Program-made: the position numbers and the translations under genes
NCBI GenBank assembly: GCA_046349315.1
Contig: JAXMCQ010000003.1
Span: 1-64,000 of the forward strand
Reading direction: 5' to 3'
From: JAEUMG01 sp046349315
Lineage (GTDB): Bacteria > Pseudomonadota > Alphaproteobacteria > Rhizobiales > Aestuariivirgaceae
DNA length: 64,000 bases
Notes under the pieces: generated by a model
What the model was told of the DNA's origin: nothing
Database searches by the model: none
Seen by the model: the letters and a program-made list of their open reading frames with translations, nothing else
Part shown: one piece after another, positions 15,610 to 24,252 of the stretch
How positions within the stretch are numbered: the first letter of the stretch is position 1
Layout of the letters: every line of letters begins with the position of its first letter

Positions 15610-17742
15610 ATGGGACGTAGATCAGCATTCGGGGCCTTATTTCTTGCAAGTTTTCTCGCCGCCAGCGGGCTCAGCCCCCTGCCGGTATCCCCGTTGCCGA
15701 TTCTCTCCGCCCACGCGGATGAACCCAGCCGCACAGCCATTTCCGCCGTCGATGCCGCATTCAAGGGCCAGTTGAGCAATGCCCAGGACCTCGCCGAGCG
15801 TTCCGGCGATCCCGCTGCGATCAAGATGGTCGAACTCATCTATCTGCGAGACAAGGGCAAGCTCGCCGGCTACCAGAGAATCATGCGCTTTCTCAATGAA
15901 GCGCCGGATTGGCCGCTATACGACACGATGATGCGCCGGGCGGAGCAGGCGCTTTACGTGAATCGCGAACCAACCGAGACGGTGCTTTCCCATTTCGAGG
16001 GACGCAAGCCGCAGACCTCGGAAGGCATGTTGGCCCTGGCCCGGGCAAATCTCGCGACGGGCAATGAGGCAGCGGCCCGCCAGTGGCTCTCGAAGGCCTG
16101 GGAGCGGCCGCAGCTTGATGCGGCAACCGAACAGCAGGCTTTGAGCGAATTTGGCAACCTGATTTCGGCGAATGACCAAAAGCGGCGTGTTGCGGCGCTG
16201 ATCTACGCGCAGGAGACCAACGCCGCGATCCGGGCCGCGAAGCGCCTGCCGCGCGATTATCAGGCAGCCGCGCAAGTTGCCCAGGCCTTAATCAAGAATG
16301 CCGCCGGTGCCGAGAAGAAGTATGCCGGCCTCTCCTCCGCCATGAAGCAGTGGCTGCCGGTGCAATATGCGCTGGCGCGGCATTATCGCTGGACGAACCA
16401 GAATGCCAATGCGCGAGCGGTCCTGGCTAAGATCCCGGTCGATCAAAAAGCCATCCAGGACGTGGAAGCGTGGTGGGTCGAGCGGCGGCTGATCGCCAGG
16501 CGCTCCCTGGGGCTCGGCAGTACGGATAATTGGAAAGCCGCTTATCGCCTGGCGCTTGCACATGGCTTCTCCAGCGGCCCGAATGCCGTCGAAGGCGAAT
16601 TCTTATGCGGCTGGATCGCCTTGCGGTACCTCAAGGATCCCAAGACCGCGCTGAAGCACTTCACGCGAATCGAGGAGATCGCGCCGACGCGCACCGATCT
16701 CGCCCGTGCGCAATACTGGCTTGGCCGCACCTATGCCGAACTGGGCTCGCCCGGCGAAGCCAAGGCGGCCTATCGCAAAGCCTCGCAGTTCCCGACCATC
16801 TATTACGGTCAGTTGGCGCGTGAGCAGCTGGGTCTGTCCAAGGCCCCGGTCGAGATGGCTGGCGGACAACCGTCGGCTGCGGCGCGCAACCGCGTCGGCA
16901 AGGACGAAGCCGTGCGTGCCTTTAAGATGGTCGCAGCGAGTGGACGCAAGCGCGAACTGAATATGTTCGTCTCGTCTTTCGCTAACCGGTTCAAGACCGT
17001 CGACGACATGAATGCGGCAGCAGCCCTCGCCTGGGATGCCGGCGGTGCGGTCCTGTCACTGCGCGTCGCCAAGGCTGCGGCGAGCAAGGATCTCGATATC
17101 GATTATTGGGCCTATCCGACCAAGGCGATGCCCTCCTGGAGCCAGGTCGGGCCGCCGGTCGAGAAGGCGCTCGTCTATGGATTGGCGCGCCAGGAAAGCG
17201 AATTCGACTCAACTGCTGGAAGTCACGCCGGCGCGCAAGGCCTGATGCAGCTCATGCCGGGAACGGCAAAGCTCGTGGCGAAGCAATATCGCCTACCCTA
17301 TGCCGAGGGCAAATTGACAGGCGACCCGGCTTACAATGTGAAGCTCGGCGCTGCGCATCTCGGCGATCTTATCGCGGACTACAACGGCTCCTACGTTCTG
17401 ACCCTGGTTGCCTATAATGCCGGCCCGCGCCGGGCGCGCGAATGGCTCAATGATTACGGTGATCTGCGCAGCGGCCAGGTCGATCCGATCGACTGGGTCG
17501 AGTCGATCCCGTTCCAGGAGACTCGCCAATACGTCCAGAAGGTGCTGCAGAACACCCACATCTATCGCTCGCGGCTGACGCCGAGTGCAATGCACGGAAT
17601 GACCGCCGACCTCCGTCGCGGCTCGCCCGGCGGCGTTACCGTCGCAACGACGGGCGAAGACCAGACGAGCGATGGCGGCGGTTGCTCAGTCAAGCCGGCA
17701 TCGATTGCCGATCTTCTCAGCAGCAGCAGCGAGTGCAACTAA
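15610..17742 (+). CDS. slt: Soluble lytic murein transglycosylase
   Basis: Cleaves the glycan strands of peptidoglycan in the periplasm, releasing 1,6-anhydro-muropeptides. The ~710-residue protein starts with a signal peptide ending near ILSAHA. It has a long helical, superhelical N-terminal domain, then a C-terminal SLT domain with LARQESEFDS (catalytic Glu near residue 530), SHAGAQGLMQLMPGTA, VAYNAGPRRAREWL and ESIPFQETRQYVQKV. ATG 15610 follows GGGG; a GTG codon directly precedes it. It is transcribed away from dapA and ends before a clear terminator. Confidence 0.93.
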   Translation: MGRRSAFGALFLASFLAASGLSPLPVSPLPILSAHADEPSRTAISAVDAAFKGQLSNAQDLAERSGDPAAIKMVELIYLRDKGKLAGYQRIMRFLNEAPDWPLYDTMMRRAEQALYVNREPTETVLSHFEGRKPQTSEGMLALARANLATGNEAAARQWLSKAWERPQLDAATEQQALSEFGNLISANDQKRRVAALIYAQETNAAIRAAKRLPRDYQAAAQVAQALIKNAAGAEKKYAGLSSAMKQWLPVQYALARHYRWTNQNANARAVLAKIPVDQKAIQDVEAWWVERRLIARRSLGLGSTDNWKAAYRLALAHGFSSGPNAVEGEFLCGWIALRYLKDPKTALKHFTRIEEIAPTRTDLARAQYWLGRTYAELGSPGEAKAAYRKASQFPTIYYGQLAREQLGLSKAPVEMAGGQPSAAARNRVGKDEAVRAFKMVAASGRKRELNMFVSSFANRFKTVDDMNAAAALAWDAGGAVLSLRVAKAAASKDLDIDYWAYPTKAMPSWSQVGPPVEKALVYGLARQESEFDSTAGSHAGAQGLMQLMPGTAKLVAKQYRLPYAEGKLTGDPAYNVKLGAAHLGDLIADYNGSYVLTLVAYNAGPRRAREWLNDYGDLRSGQVDPIDWVESIPFQETRQYVQKVLQNTHIYRSRLTPSAMHGMTADLRRGSPGGVTVATTGEDQTSDGGGCSVKPASIADLLSSSSECN

Positions 17743-17783
17743 CCTACTTCTGAGTACCCGTCTCCTTGTCCGAGCGATGAAAG

Positions 17784-17820
17784 CTTGGGCAAGCAGCGTT
17801 TGGATTCGCCCAAGTTTTTT
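17784..17820 (+). terminator. Intrinsic terminator after slt
   Basis: The arms CTTGGGC (17784-17790) and GCCCAAG (17808-17814) are followed by TTTTTT (17815-17820). The loop is long, at 17 bases. A second palindrome, TTTTTTGC-GT-TGCAAAAAA-like, partly overlaps the T-run. Confidence 0.75.
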
Positions 17821-17919
17821 GCGTTGCAAAAAATTCGGGCACTGCTGCCTTTTGCAGCTTCGTCATATTTCTCCAGTTATATCAGCACAGTAAGAGCGTG
17901 CGTCGGCTCTCCCCCGATG

Positions 17920-17935
17920 TGGCACATGGCTTGCG
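17920..17935 (+). promoter_or_regulatory. Sigma-54 promoter of urtABCDE
   Basis: TGGCAC (17920-17925), five bases, then TTGC (17931-17934) matches the -24/-12 consensus of RpoN promoters in sequence and spacing. The predicted start site, near 17945, leaves a short leader with GGGGAG before the urtA ATG at 17971. Sigma-54 control suggests activation by NtrC under nitrogen limitation. I could not identify a convincing NtrC-binding palindrome in the ~100 bases upstream. Confidence 0.8.
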
Positions 17936-17970
17936 CTGCAATGCAGCGTCATTTTGACGGGGAGAAACGA

Positions 17971-19278
17971 ATGGCATTCATAACAGGAATAAAAAATAGG
18001 ATTCTGGCTGCGGCCGTGCTGGGTGCGATGGCGCTCGGCGGCACAGCAGCCCAAGCCGAGGAAGATACAATCAAGGTCGGCATTCTGCATTCGCTGTCGG
18101 GCACGATGGCGATCTCGGAGACGACCCTGAAAGACGTCATGCTCATGCTCATCGACGAGCAAAACAAGAAAGGCGGATTACTCGGAAAGAAACTTGAAGC
18201 CGTAGTCGTCGATCCGGCGTCCAACTGGCCGCTCTTTGCGGAGAAGGCGCGCGACCTGCTCGCCAAGGACAATGTAGCCGCGGTGTTCGGCTGCTGGACC
18301 TCGGTGTCGCGCAAATCGGTGTTGCCGGTGTTCGAGGAGCTCAACGGCCTCCTCTTCTATCCAGTGCAATATGAGGGCGAGGAAAGCTCCAAGAACGTGT
18401 TCTACACGGGTGCAGCACCCAACCAGCAGGCTATTCCGGCAGTCGACTATCTGATGAGTGAAGAAGGAGGTGGTGTTAAGCGCTGGGTTCTTGCCGGAAC
18501 CGACTATGTCTATCCGCGGACGACCAACAAGATCCTCGAGGCCTATCTCAAGGCGAAAGGCGTCGCTTCCGAAGACATCATGATCAACTACACGCCATTC
18601 GGACATTCCGACTGGCAGACGATCGTGTCGGACATCAAGAAGTTCGGCTCGGCGGGCAAGAAGACGGCTGTTGTCTCGACGATCAATGGCGATGCCAACG
18701 TGCCCTTTTACAAGGAACTCGGAAACCAGGGCGTGAAGGCCGAAGACATTCCCGTCGTCGCCTTCTCGGTCGGCGAAGAGGAACTCGCCGGTCTCGATAC
18801 GGCGCCGCTGGTCGGTCATCTCGCGGCGTGGAACTACTTCGAGAGCGTCGATGCGCCGATCAATACCCAGTTCATCAAGGACTGGAAGACTTTCATCAAG
18901 AACGAGAAGCGCGTCACCAATGACCCGATGGAAGCCCATTTCATCGGCTTCAACATGTGGGTCGAAGCGGTGAAGAAGGCCGGCACGACCGATCCCGATG
19001 CGGTCGGCGAGGCGATCATCGGCGTCAGCGTTCCCAACCTCTCGGGCGGCACGTCGACGATGATGCCGAACCATCACATCACCAAGCCCGTGCTGATCGG
19101 CGAGATCCAGGCCGACGGCCAGTTCCAGACCGTCTGGCAGACTTCTGGAACAGTGGTTGGCGATGAATGGTCGGATTATCTCGAGGGCTCAAAGGACCTC
19201 ATCTCCGATTGGCGCAAGCCGCTCGCTTGCGGAAACTTCAATGTTGTAACGGGCAAGTGCGGGGGACAAGGCAGCTAA
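17971..19278 (+). CDS. urtA: Urea ABC transporter, substrate-binding protein
   Basis: The periplasmic urea-binding component of the high-affinity Urt uptake system. The ATG at 17971, six bases after GGGGAG, gives a 435-residue protein with a signal peptide ending GTAAQA. The mature part has the branched-chain-amino-acid-binding fold with UrtA-specific segments: ILHSLSGTMAISETTLKD, FGCWTSVSRKSVLPVFEE and YPVQYEGEESSKNVFYTGA. In-frame codons further upstream run into the promoter. It is the first gene of urtABCDE. No urease genes are in the window, so the fate of the urea must be encoded elsewhere. Confidence 0.95.
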   Translation: MAFITGIKNRILAAAVLGAMALGGTAAQAEEDTIKVGILHSLSGTMAISETTLKDVMLMLIDEQNKKGGLLGKKLEAVVVDPASNWPLFAEKARDLLAKDNVAAVFGCWTSVSRKSVLPVFEELNGLLFYPVQYEGEESSKNVFYTGAAPNQQAIPAVDYLMSEEGGGVKRWVLAGTDYVYPRTTNKILEAYLKAKGVASEDIMINYTPFGHSDWQTIVSDIKKFGSAGKKTAVVSTINGDANVPFYKELGNQGVKAEDIPVVAFSVGEEELAGLDTAPLVGHLAAWNYFESVDAPINTQFIKDWKTFIKNEKRVTNDPMEAHFIGFNMWVEAVKKAGTTDPDAVGEAIIGVSVPNLSGGTSTMMPNHHITKPVLIGEIQADGQFQTVWQTSGTVVGDEWSDYLEGSKDLISDWRKPLACGNFNVVTGKCGGQGS

Positions 19279-19307
19279 AGGCCAGGCCGCTTATCCTCTT
19301 CGCATCC

Positions 19308-19345
19308 GGAGGCAGATCCGGGATTAACTTTCCGGATCTGCCTCC
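19308..19345 (+). promoter_or_regulatory. 14-bp perfect hairpin between urtA and urtB
   Basis: GGAGGCAGATCCGG (19308-19321) pairs perfectly with CCGGATCTGCCTCC (19332-19345) around a 10-base loop. No T-run follows, so a normal terminator is unlikely. It is well placed to protect the urtA 3' end and reduce expression of the membrane genes relative to the abundant binding protein. Confidence 0.8.
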
Positions 19346-19365
19346 ACCAATTCAACCCGAGGCCC

Positions 19366-20976
19366 ATGCGAAACTTTATTCCCGCCGTGCGCGCCATCGC
19401 CGCCCTCTTCTGGCTGATCGTTTTTGCAGGCGCCGTTCATGCGGCGGATCTTGGCGGCGCGCTCAAGAGCCTCGACACATCGAAGTTTCCTGAAAAAGAA
19501 AAAGCGATCGCCGCCCTCGTTGCCACCGGCGATCCGCGCGTGCCCGACGTGCTAACGGCACTTGGCGACGGCAAATTGCTGATCCGCAAATCGGATCGGG
19601 GGTTCGTCATCGGCGAGGGCAGCGGTCAAATGAAAATCAGCGATGCAGCCACCGGAGAAGACTTGGGGCAGGCCGCAGAAACCGAATTCGACAAGATTGC
19701 GATCAACAACAAGATCAGACGGCAGATCAAGGCGATCCTCGGAAGCCTGACTCTGTTTGCGCCAGACCCGGGAACGCGGCTGAAGGCAGCCGAAGAGATT
19801 TTCCGCAGCCGCGACCAGGCAGCGATCGACCCATTGCGCGAAGCGTTGGGCAAGGAGACTGATCCAATAGTGAAACTCGCCATGGAACAAGCCATGGCAG
19901 CACTCGTCCTAACCTCGACAGCACCGGAAGATGAGCGCATTGCCGCAATCGAGGTCGTTAAATCGAAGGGCGGACAGGATGCCACGGCGCTCCTCGCTGA
20001 GATCGCAAATGGCGAGGACCGCGTCGCCAAGGCAGCCAAGGACGCGCTCGCGTCGCTCGAAAGCGGGCGCGCCTGGTGGGATGCCCTGCAGAATGCGGTC
20101 TACGGATTAAGTCTTGGGTCGGTGTTGCTCCTTGCCGCTATCGGATTGGCGATCACGTTCGGCGTCATGGGCGTCATCAACATGGCGCATGGCGAGATGG
20201 TGATGATCGGCGCCTACGTGACTTTCATCGTGCAGGAGATCATCCGTAATTCGGCGCCTGGCCTCTTCGACTATTCGTTGTTGATTGCTTTGCCTCTGGC
20301 CTTCGTGCTCACCGGCATCGTCGGCATCGGTATCGAACGGAGCGTCATCCGTTTTCTCTATGGACGCCCGCTCGAGACGCTGCTTGCCACTTGGGGCCTG
20401 TCACTCATCCTGCAACAGGCGATCCGCTCGATATTCGGGCCGACCAATCGCGAAGTGGGCACGCCGTCCTGGATGTCGGGCTCTCTGCAGATCGGCGAGA
20501 TTTCACTGACGCTCAACCGCATCGTCATCATTCTATTCGCCCTGGCCGTATTCTTCTGCCTGCTGCTCGCGATGCGTTACACGCGGTTTGGGCTGCAGAT
20601 GCGCGCAGTGACGCAGAACCGCGAAATGGCAGGCGCCATGGGTATCAACACGGCGCGGGTCGATGCGCTCACCTTCGGCCTGGGCTCGGGCATTGCCGGG
20701 ATCGCGGGCGTGGCGCTTAGCCAGATCGATAATGTCAGCCCCAATCTGGGGCAGTCCTACATCATCGACAGTTTCATGGTCGTCGTCTTCGGCGGCGTCG
20801 GCAATCTGTGGGGAACGCTCGTCGCTGCGATGACGCTGGGCATCGCCAATAAGTTCCTTGAACCCTTTGCCGGCGCCGTACTCGGCAAGATTCTGGTGCT
20901 CGTCTTCATCATCCTCTTCATCCAGAAACGGCCGCGCGGACTCTTCGCGCTCAAGGGCCGTGCGGTCGAAGCATGA
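19366..20976 (+). CDS. urtB: Urea ABC transporter, permease UrtB
   Basis: One of the two membrane subunits of the urea importer. The 536-residue product carries a signal-like N-terminus ending VHA and then a ~200-residue, mainly helical soluble domain with HEAT-like periodicity (AKDALASLESGRAWW at its end). That domain is typical of UrtB and absent from ordinary LivH. The LivH-like permease with about eight TM segments follows (GVMGVINMAHGEMVMIGAYV; NVSPNLGQSYIIDSFMVVVF). It overlaps urtC by four bases (ATGA). Confidence 0.94.
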   Translation: MRNFIPAVRAIAALFWLIVFAGAVHAADLGGALKSLDTSKFPEKEKAIAALVATGDPRVPDVLTALGDGKLLIRKSDRGFVIGEGSGQMKISDAATGEDLGQAAETEFDKIAINNKIRRQIKAILGSLTLFAPDPGTRLKAAEEIFRSRDQAAIDPLREALGKETDPIVKLAMEQAMAALVLTSTAPEDERIAAIEVVKSKGGQDATALLAEIANGEDRVAKAAKDALASLESGRAWWDALQNAVYGLSLGSVLLLAAIGLAITFGVMGVINMAHGEMVMIGAYVTFIVQEIIRNSAPGLFDYSLLIALPLAFVLTGIVGIGIERSVIRFLYGRPLETLLATWGLSLILQQAIRSIFGPTNREVGTPSWMSGSLQIGEISLTLNRIVIILFALAVFFCLLLAMRYTRFGLQMRAVTQNREMAGAMGINTARVDALTFGLGSGIAGIAGVALSQIDNVSPNLGQSYIIDSFMVVVFGGVGNLWGTLVAAMTLGIANKFLEPFAGAVLGKILVLVFIILFIQKRPRGLFALKGRAVEA

Positions 20977-22103
20977 TGACCTGGGGGCTGCTCAACAGCG
21001 CGCGCGGCGTCGCCATTACGACGCTTGTCGTTCTGGTCGCCATGGTTCTGGTCCCTGCCCTGCACCTGCTTACACCGCCGGATTCCGCATTCCACATCCC
21101 GGCGCATGTCATGGCGCTTTTCGGCAAATATCTTTGTTTTGCCATGCTCGCTCTGTCGATCGACCTCATCTGGGGATTTTGCGGAATCCTCAGCCTCGGT
21201 CATGGCGCGTTTTTCGCTCTCGGCGGTTATGCCATGGGCATGTATCTCATGCGCCAGATCGGCACGCGCGGGGTTTATGGGAACGCCGAACTTCCTGATT
21301 TCATGGTCTTTCTCAATTGGAGCGAGTTGCCTTGGTACTGGTATGGCTTCGACAATTTCTGGTTTGCCGCCATCATGGTGTTCCTGGTGCCGGGTCTGCT
21401 CGCCTATCTGTTCGGCCTCCTTGCGTTTCGCTCGCGGGTCAGCGGCGTCTATCTCTCAATCATCACGCAAGCTCTCACCTTCGCGCTCATGCTTGCCTTT
21501 TTTCGCAACGACATGGGGTTTGGCGGCAATAATGGACTCACCGATTTCAAGGATATTCTCGGGTTCAATCTGCAGGCTGGCAGCACCCGCGCGGCGCTCT
21601 TCGCGGCCACCTGCTTCGCACTCGCCTTGAGCCTGGTCGTCTGCCTCTTCATCACGCGGTCGCGTCTTGGAACTGTGATGACCGCAATTCGCGACGCGGA
21701 AAGCCGCACACGGTTTCTCGGCTATCGCGTTGAGGCGTTCAAGCTTTTCGCCTTCACCCTGTCGACCTGCATTGCCGGGCTCGCCGGTGCGCTCTATGTG
21801 CCCCAGGTCGGCATCATCAATCCGAGCGAGTTTGCCCCCGCTAATTCAATCGAAGCCGTCATCTGGGCTGCGGTCGGTGGCCGCGGAACATTGTTTGGGC
21901 CGATTATCGGGGCGATTGTCGTCAATTTCGGCAAGAGCTGGTTTACCTCAGTCCTGCCCGAGATCTGGCTGTTTGCGCTGGGTGGGCTCTTCCTCGCCGT
22001 AACGCTGTTCCTGCCGCAAGGCCTCGCAGGCCTATTCAAACCTCGACGACTGAAATCCAGCCCGTCCCCCATGCCGGCGGCACAGCCGGAAGCCGCGGAG
22101 TAG
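20973..22103 (+). CDS. urtC: Urea ABC transporter, permease UrtC
   Basis: The second membrane subunit of the urea importer, LivM-like, 376 residues with about nine to ten TM segments. Family landmarks are SIDLIWGFCGILSLGHGAFF and GYRVEAFKLFAFTLSTCIAG. A UrtC-typical insertion (YGNAELPDFMVFLNWSELPW) lies between the early helices. It is coupled to urtB by a four-base overlap and followed four bases later by urtD. Confidence 0.94.
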   Translation: MMTWGLLNSARGVAITTLVVLVAMVLVPALHLLTPPDSAFHIPAHVMALFGKYLCFAMLALSIDLIWGFCGILSLGHGAFFALGGYAMGMYLMRQIGTRGVYGNAELPDFMVFLNWSELPWYWYGFDNFWFAAIMVFLVPGLLAYLFGLLAFRSRVSGVYLSIITQALTFALMLAFFRNDMGFGGNNGLTDFKDILGFNLQAGSTRAALFAATCFALALSLVVCLFITRSRLGTVMTAIRDAESRTRFLGYRVEAFKLFAFTLSTCIAGLAGALYVPQVGIINPSEFAPANSIEAVIWAAVGGRGTLFGPIIGAIVVNFGKSWFTSVLPEIWLFALGGLFLAVTLFLPQGLAGLFKPRRLKSSPSPMPAAQPEAAE

Positions 22104-22107
22104 AACC

Positions 22108-22857
22108 ATGGAAGTTGCGGCCGGTTCTATCCTTTATCTCGATGGCGTGACGGTGAGCTTCGATGGCTTCAAGGCGCTTAACGATCTCTCCTTCATTATC
22201 GCACCAGGCGAAATGCGCGCAATCATCGGTCCGAATGGAGCCGGCAAGACGACGATGATGGATGTCATCACCGGCAAGACGCGCCCCGACACAGGCGATG
22301 TTCTGTTCAAAGGCGATAGCGACCTGACCAAGCTTGACGAGGCGCAGATTGCGCAGCTTGGCATTGGTCGCAAGTTTCAAAAACCGAGCGTCTATGAGAA
22401 GCTGACTGTTCGGGAGAATATTTCACTTGCACTCTCCGGCGACCGAAGCGTGCGCGCTTCCCTTTTCTGGCGCATCACGCCGGCGCAAAAAACGCGCGTA
22501 GAACAGATCCTCGAAATCACCCGGCTTACGCCGCAGCGCGATATGCTGGCTGCGCGACTCTCACACGGGCAGAAACAGTGGCTCGAGATCGGCATGCTGC
22601 TCGCCCAGGATCCGAAGCTTCTGCTAGTCGACGAGCCCGTTGCCGGCATGACAGATGCCGAAACGGCGGCGACCGCGGAACTGCTCAAATCGATCGCCGG
22701 AGAGCATTCGGTGGTGGTGGTCGAACACGACATGGCCTTCGTGCGCGAGCTCGATGTCAAGGTCACGGTCTTGCATGAAGGTTCGGTGCTCTCGGAAGGA
22801 ACGCTCGATCATGTCAGCGCGGATCAGCGGGTGATCGAGGTTTATCTCGGCCGATGA
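22108..22857 (+). CDS. urtD: Urea ABC transporter, ATP-binding protein UrtD
   Basis: A LivG-type ATPase of the urea importer, 249 residues. Walker A is GPNGAGKTT near residue 41. The signature region is the degenerate LSHGQKQWLEIGMLL, typical of UrtD, and Walker B is LLLVDEPVAGMTDAE. The segment GRKFQKPSVYEKLTVREN matches the Q-loop of the family. It overlaps urtE by four bases. Confidence 0.94.
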   Translation: MEVAAGSILYLDGVTVSFDGFKALNDLSFIIAPGEMRAIIGPNGAGKTTMMDVITGKTRPDTGDVLFKGDSDLTKLDEAQIAQLGIGRKFQKPSVYEKLTVRENISLALSGDRSVRASLFWRITPAQKTRVEQILEITRLTPQRDMLAARLSHGQKQWLEIGMLLAQDPKLLLVDEPVAGMTDAETAATAELLKSIAGEHSVVVVEHDMAFVRELDVKVTVLHEGSVLSEGTLDHVSADQRVIEVYLGR

Positions 22858-23555
22858 ACGCACTGACCGTCAGCGAGATCGACGTTTCCTATGGCGCCGC
22901 GCGCGCCCTCAGGAAGGTATCGCTAGGCGCTGAGACGGGGAAAGTCACCTGTCTCCTTGGCCGCAATGGCGTCGGAAAATCGACACTACTCCGCACGATC
23001 GTCGGCCATCTGCGTCAGACGCATGGAACCATCGCCCTCGAAGGCAAAGATATTTCGGATCTCAAGCCATTTGAGCGCGCCAGGCTCGGCATTGCCTATG
23101 TGCCGCAGGGCCGCGAGGTCTTTCCGCTTCTGACGGTGAAGGAAAATCTCGAGACCGGCTATGCGAAGTTACCGGTGGCACAGCGCAAGTTGCCGGCTGA
23201 GATATTCGAGCTCTTCCCTGTCCTGTCTACCATGCTAAGGCGACGCGGCGGCGATCTATCAGGCGGCCAACAACAACAACTGGCGATCGCGCGCGCACTC
23301 GTTACGAGGCCTAAGCTGCTTTTGCTCGATGAACCCACCGAAGGTATCCAGCCGTCGATCATCAAGGATATCGGCAGGGCAATCTCATTCCTGCGCCACA
23401 AGGGCGATATGGGTATCCTGCTGGTCGAGCAGTATTACGATTTTGCCCGTGAGCTGGCCGACAGGATCTGCGTCATCGATCGGGGCGAAATCGTCGTCTC
23501 GGGCAATGCCAGCGATCTCGGAGAGACCGAGATCAAACGCCACCTAACGGTCTGA
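22854..23555 (+). CDS. urtE: Urea ABC transporter, ATP-binding protein UrtE
   Basis: A LivF-type ATPase, the second nucleotide-binding subunit of the importer, 233 residues. Walker A is GRNGVGKST, the signature is LSGGQQQQLAIARAL, and Walker B is LLLLDEPTEGIQPSII. The YVPQGREVFPLLTVKENL segment is characteristic of UrtE/LivF. It is the last gene of the urt operon and converges on the HhH-domain gene only nine bases later. No terminator is visible between them. Confidence 0.94.
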   Translation: MNALTVSEIDVSYGAARALRKVSLGAETGKVTCLLGRNGVGKSTLLRTIVGHLRQTHGTIALEGKDISDLKPFERARLGIAYVPQGREVFPLLTVKENLETGYAKLPVAQRKLPAEIFELFPVLSTMLRRRGGDLSGGQQQQLAIARALVTRPKLLLLDEPTEGIQPSIIKDIGRAISFLRHKGDMGILLVEQYYDFARELADRICVIDRGEIVVSGNASDLGETEIKRHLTV

Positions 23556-23564
23556 CTTTCGCGA

Positions 23565-24098
23565 TTAGTTCGGACTGCTGGCGCTCTGCCTGCGCCGACC
23601 GCCGCCGTAAAGACGCTCGAACTCATCGTCCTTCCCCTCGGCGAGCAAGCCCGCCTGCAAGATCCACTCTTCGCGGATGATGCGGCCATTGAACTTCAGG
23701 TGATCATCGACCCAGGCGACCTCTTCATCGCTCCAGCTGGCAATCTGATCGAAATGGAAGAAACCGAGACTGTGGAGTGTGCGCTCGTTCTTCGGACCGA
23801 TTCCGCTGATCCGCTGGAGATTGTCGGCTTTACCGCCGCGCGCCTGGGCAATGCCTTTGGGCCGCTCGGCGCGTGCAATCCGATTATCGTCCGCAGTCTC
23901 CACGGCTGCGCTGGCCCTGCTTAGCGTGGTGGGGTGCTGCTCCGGCAAATCATGATCGTCATGATCCCCGCCTTGAGCCTCGACAGTGACGGGCATCGGC
24001 TTGCCCGCGATAAGCGCGCGGAGCACGGATCCGATGATGCAGCCTATGAAAAAAGTAAGGAGGATCCATAAGACGAGTTCGAGAACGAGATGCGGCAT
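23565..24098 (-). CDS. Membrane-anchored helix-hairpin-helix (COG3743-like) protein
   Basis: A 177-residue protein of unknown function. An N-terminal TM helix (LVLELVLWILLTFFIGCIIG) is followed by an acidic, low-complexity linker. A compact C-terminal domain contains LQRISGIGPKNERTLHSLGF, a helix-hairpin-helix-like motif found in small alphaproteobacterial proteins sometimes annotated as 5' DNA nuclease-like. No catalytic residues can be recognised, and attachment to the membrane argues against a classical nuclease role. It is the third gene behind the Ig-repeat OmpA gene (15 bases after the small membrane protein), so it probably shares its transcript. Confidence 0.82.
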   Translation of the reverse strand: MPHLVLELVLWILLTFFIGCIIGSVLRALIAGKPMPVTVEAQGGDHDDHDLPEQHPTTLSRASAAVETADDNRIARAERPKGIAQARGGKADNLQRISGIGPKNERTLHSLGFFHFDQIASWSDEEVAWVDDHLKFNGRIIREEWILQAGLLAEGKDDEFERLYGGGRRRQSASSPN

Positions 24099-24113
24099 GA
24101 TGGCGGCCTTGCC

Positions 24114-24239
24114 TTACATATTCGGTTGATCGCGGGTGTGCCAGCCGGCGAAAATTCCAATGGCCAGGGCGACGAGCATCCAAAGCCAATTGTGCTCAAC
24201 GATGATCCAGCTATCCTTGAAATTCCAGAAGTCTTCCAT
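24114..24239 (-). CDS. 41-residue single-pass membrane protein
   Basis: A short frame of 42 codons including TAA, from ATG at 24239. It encodes MEDFWNFKDSWIIVEH, then a hydrophobic helix (WLWMLVALAIGIFAGW), then a short polar tail HTRDQPNM. It fits exactly between two same-strand genes, 13 bases after the OmpA stop and 15 bases before the HhH protein. Both spacing and composition support a real small membrane protein translated from the same mRNA. The function is unknown. A partner or topology factor for the neighbouring envelope proteins is only a guess. Confidence 0.7.
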   Translation of the reverse strand: MEDFWNFKDSWIIVEHNWLWMLVALAIGIFAGWHTRDQPNM

Positions 24240-24252
24240 CCCAGTGCCTATC

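Noticed and set aside
19308..19345. Possible intrinsic terminator between urtA and urtB
   Set aside because: No T-run follows and the operon clearly continues, so it is kept as a stabilising or attenuating hairpin.
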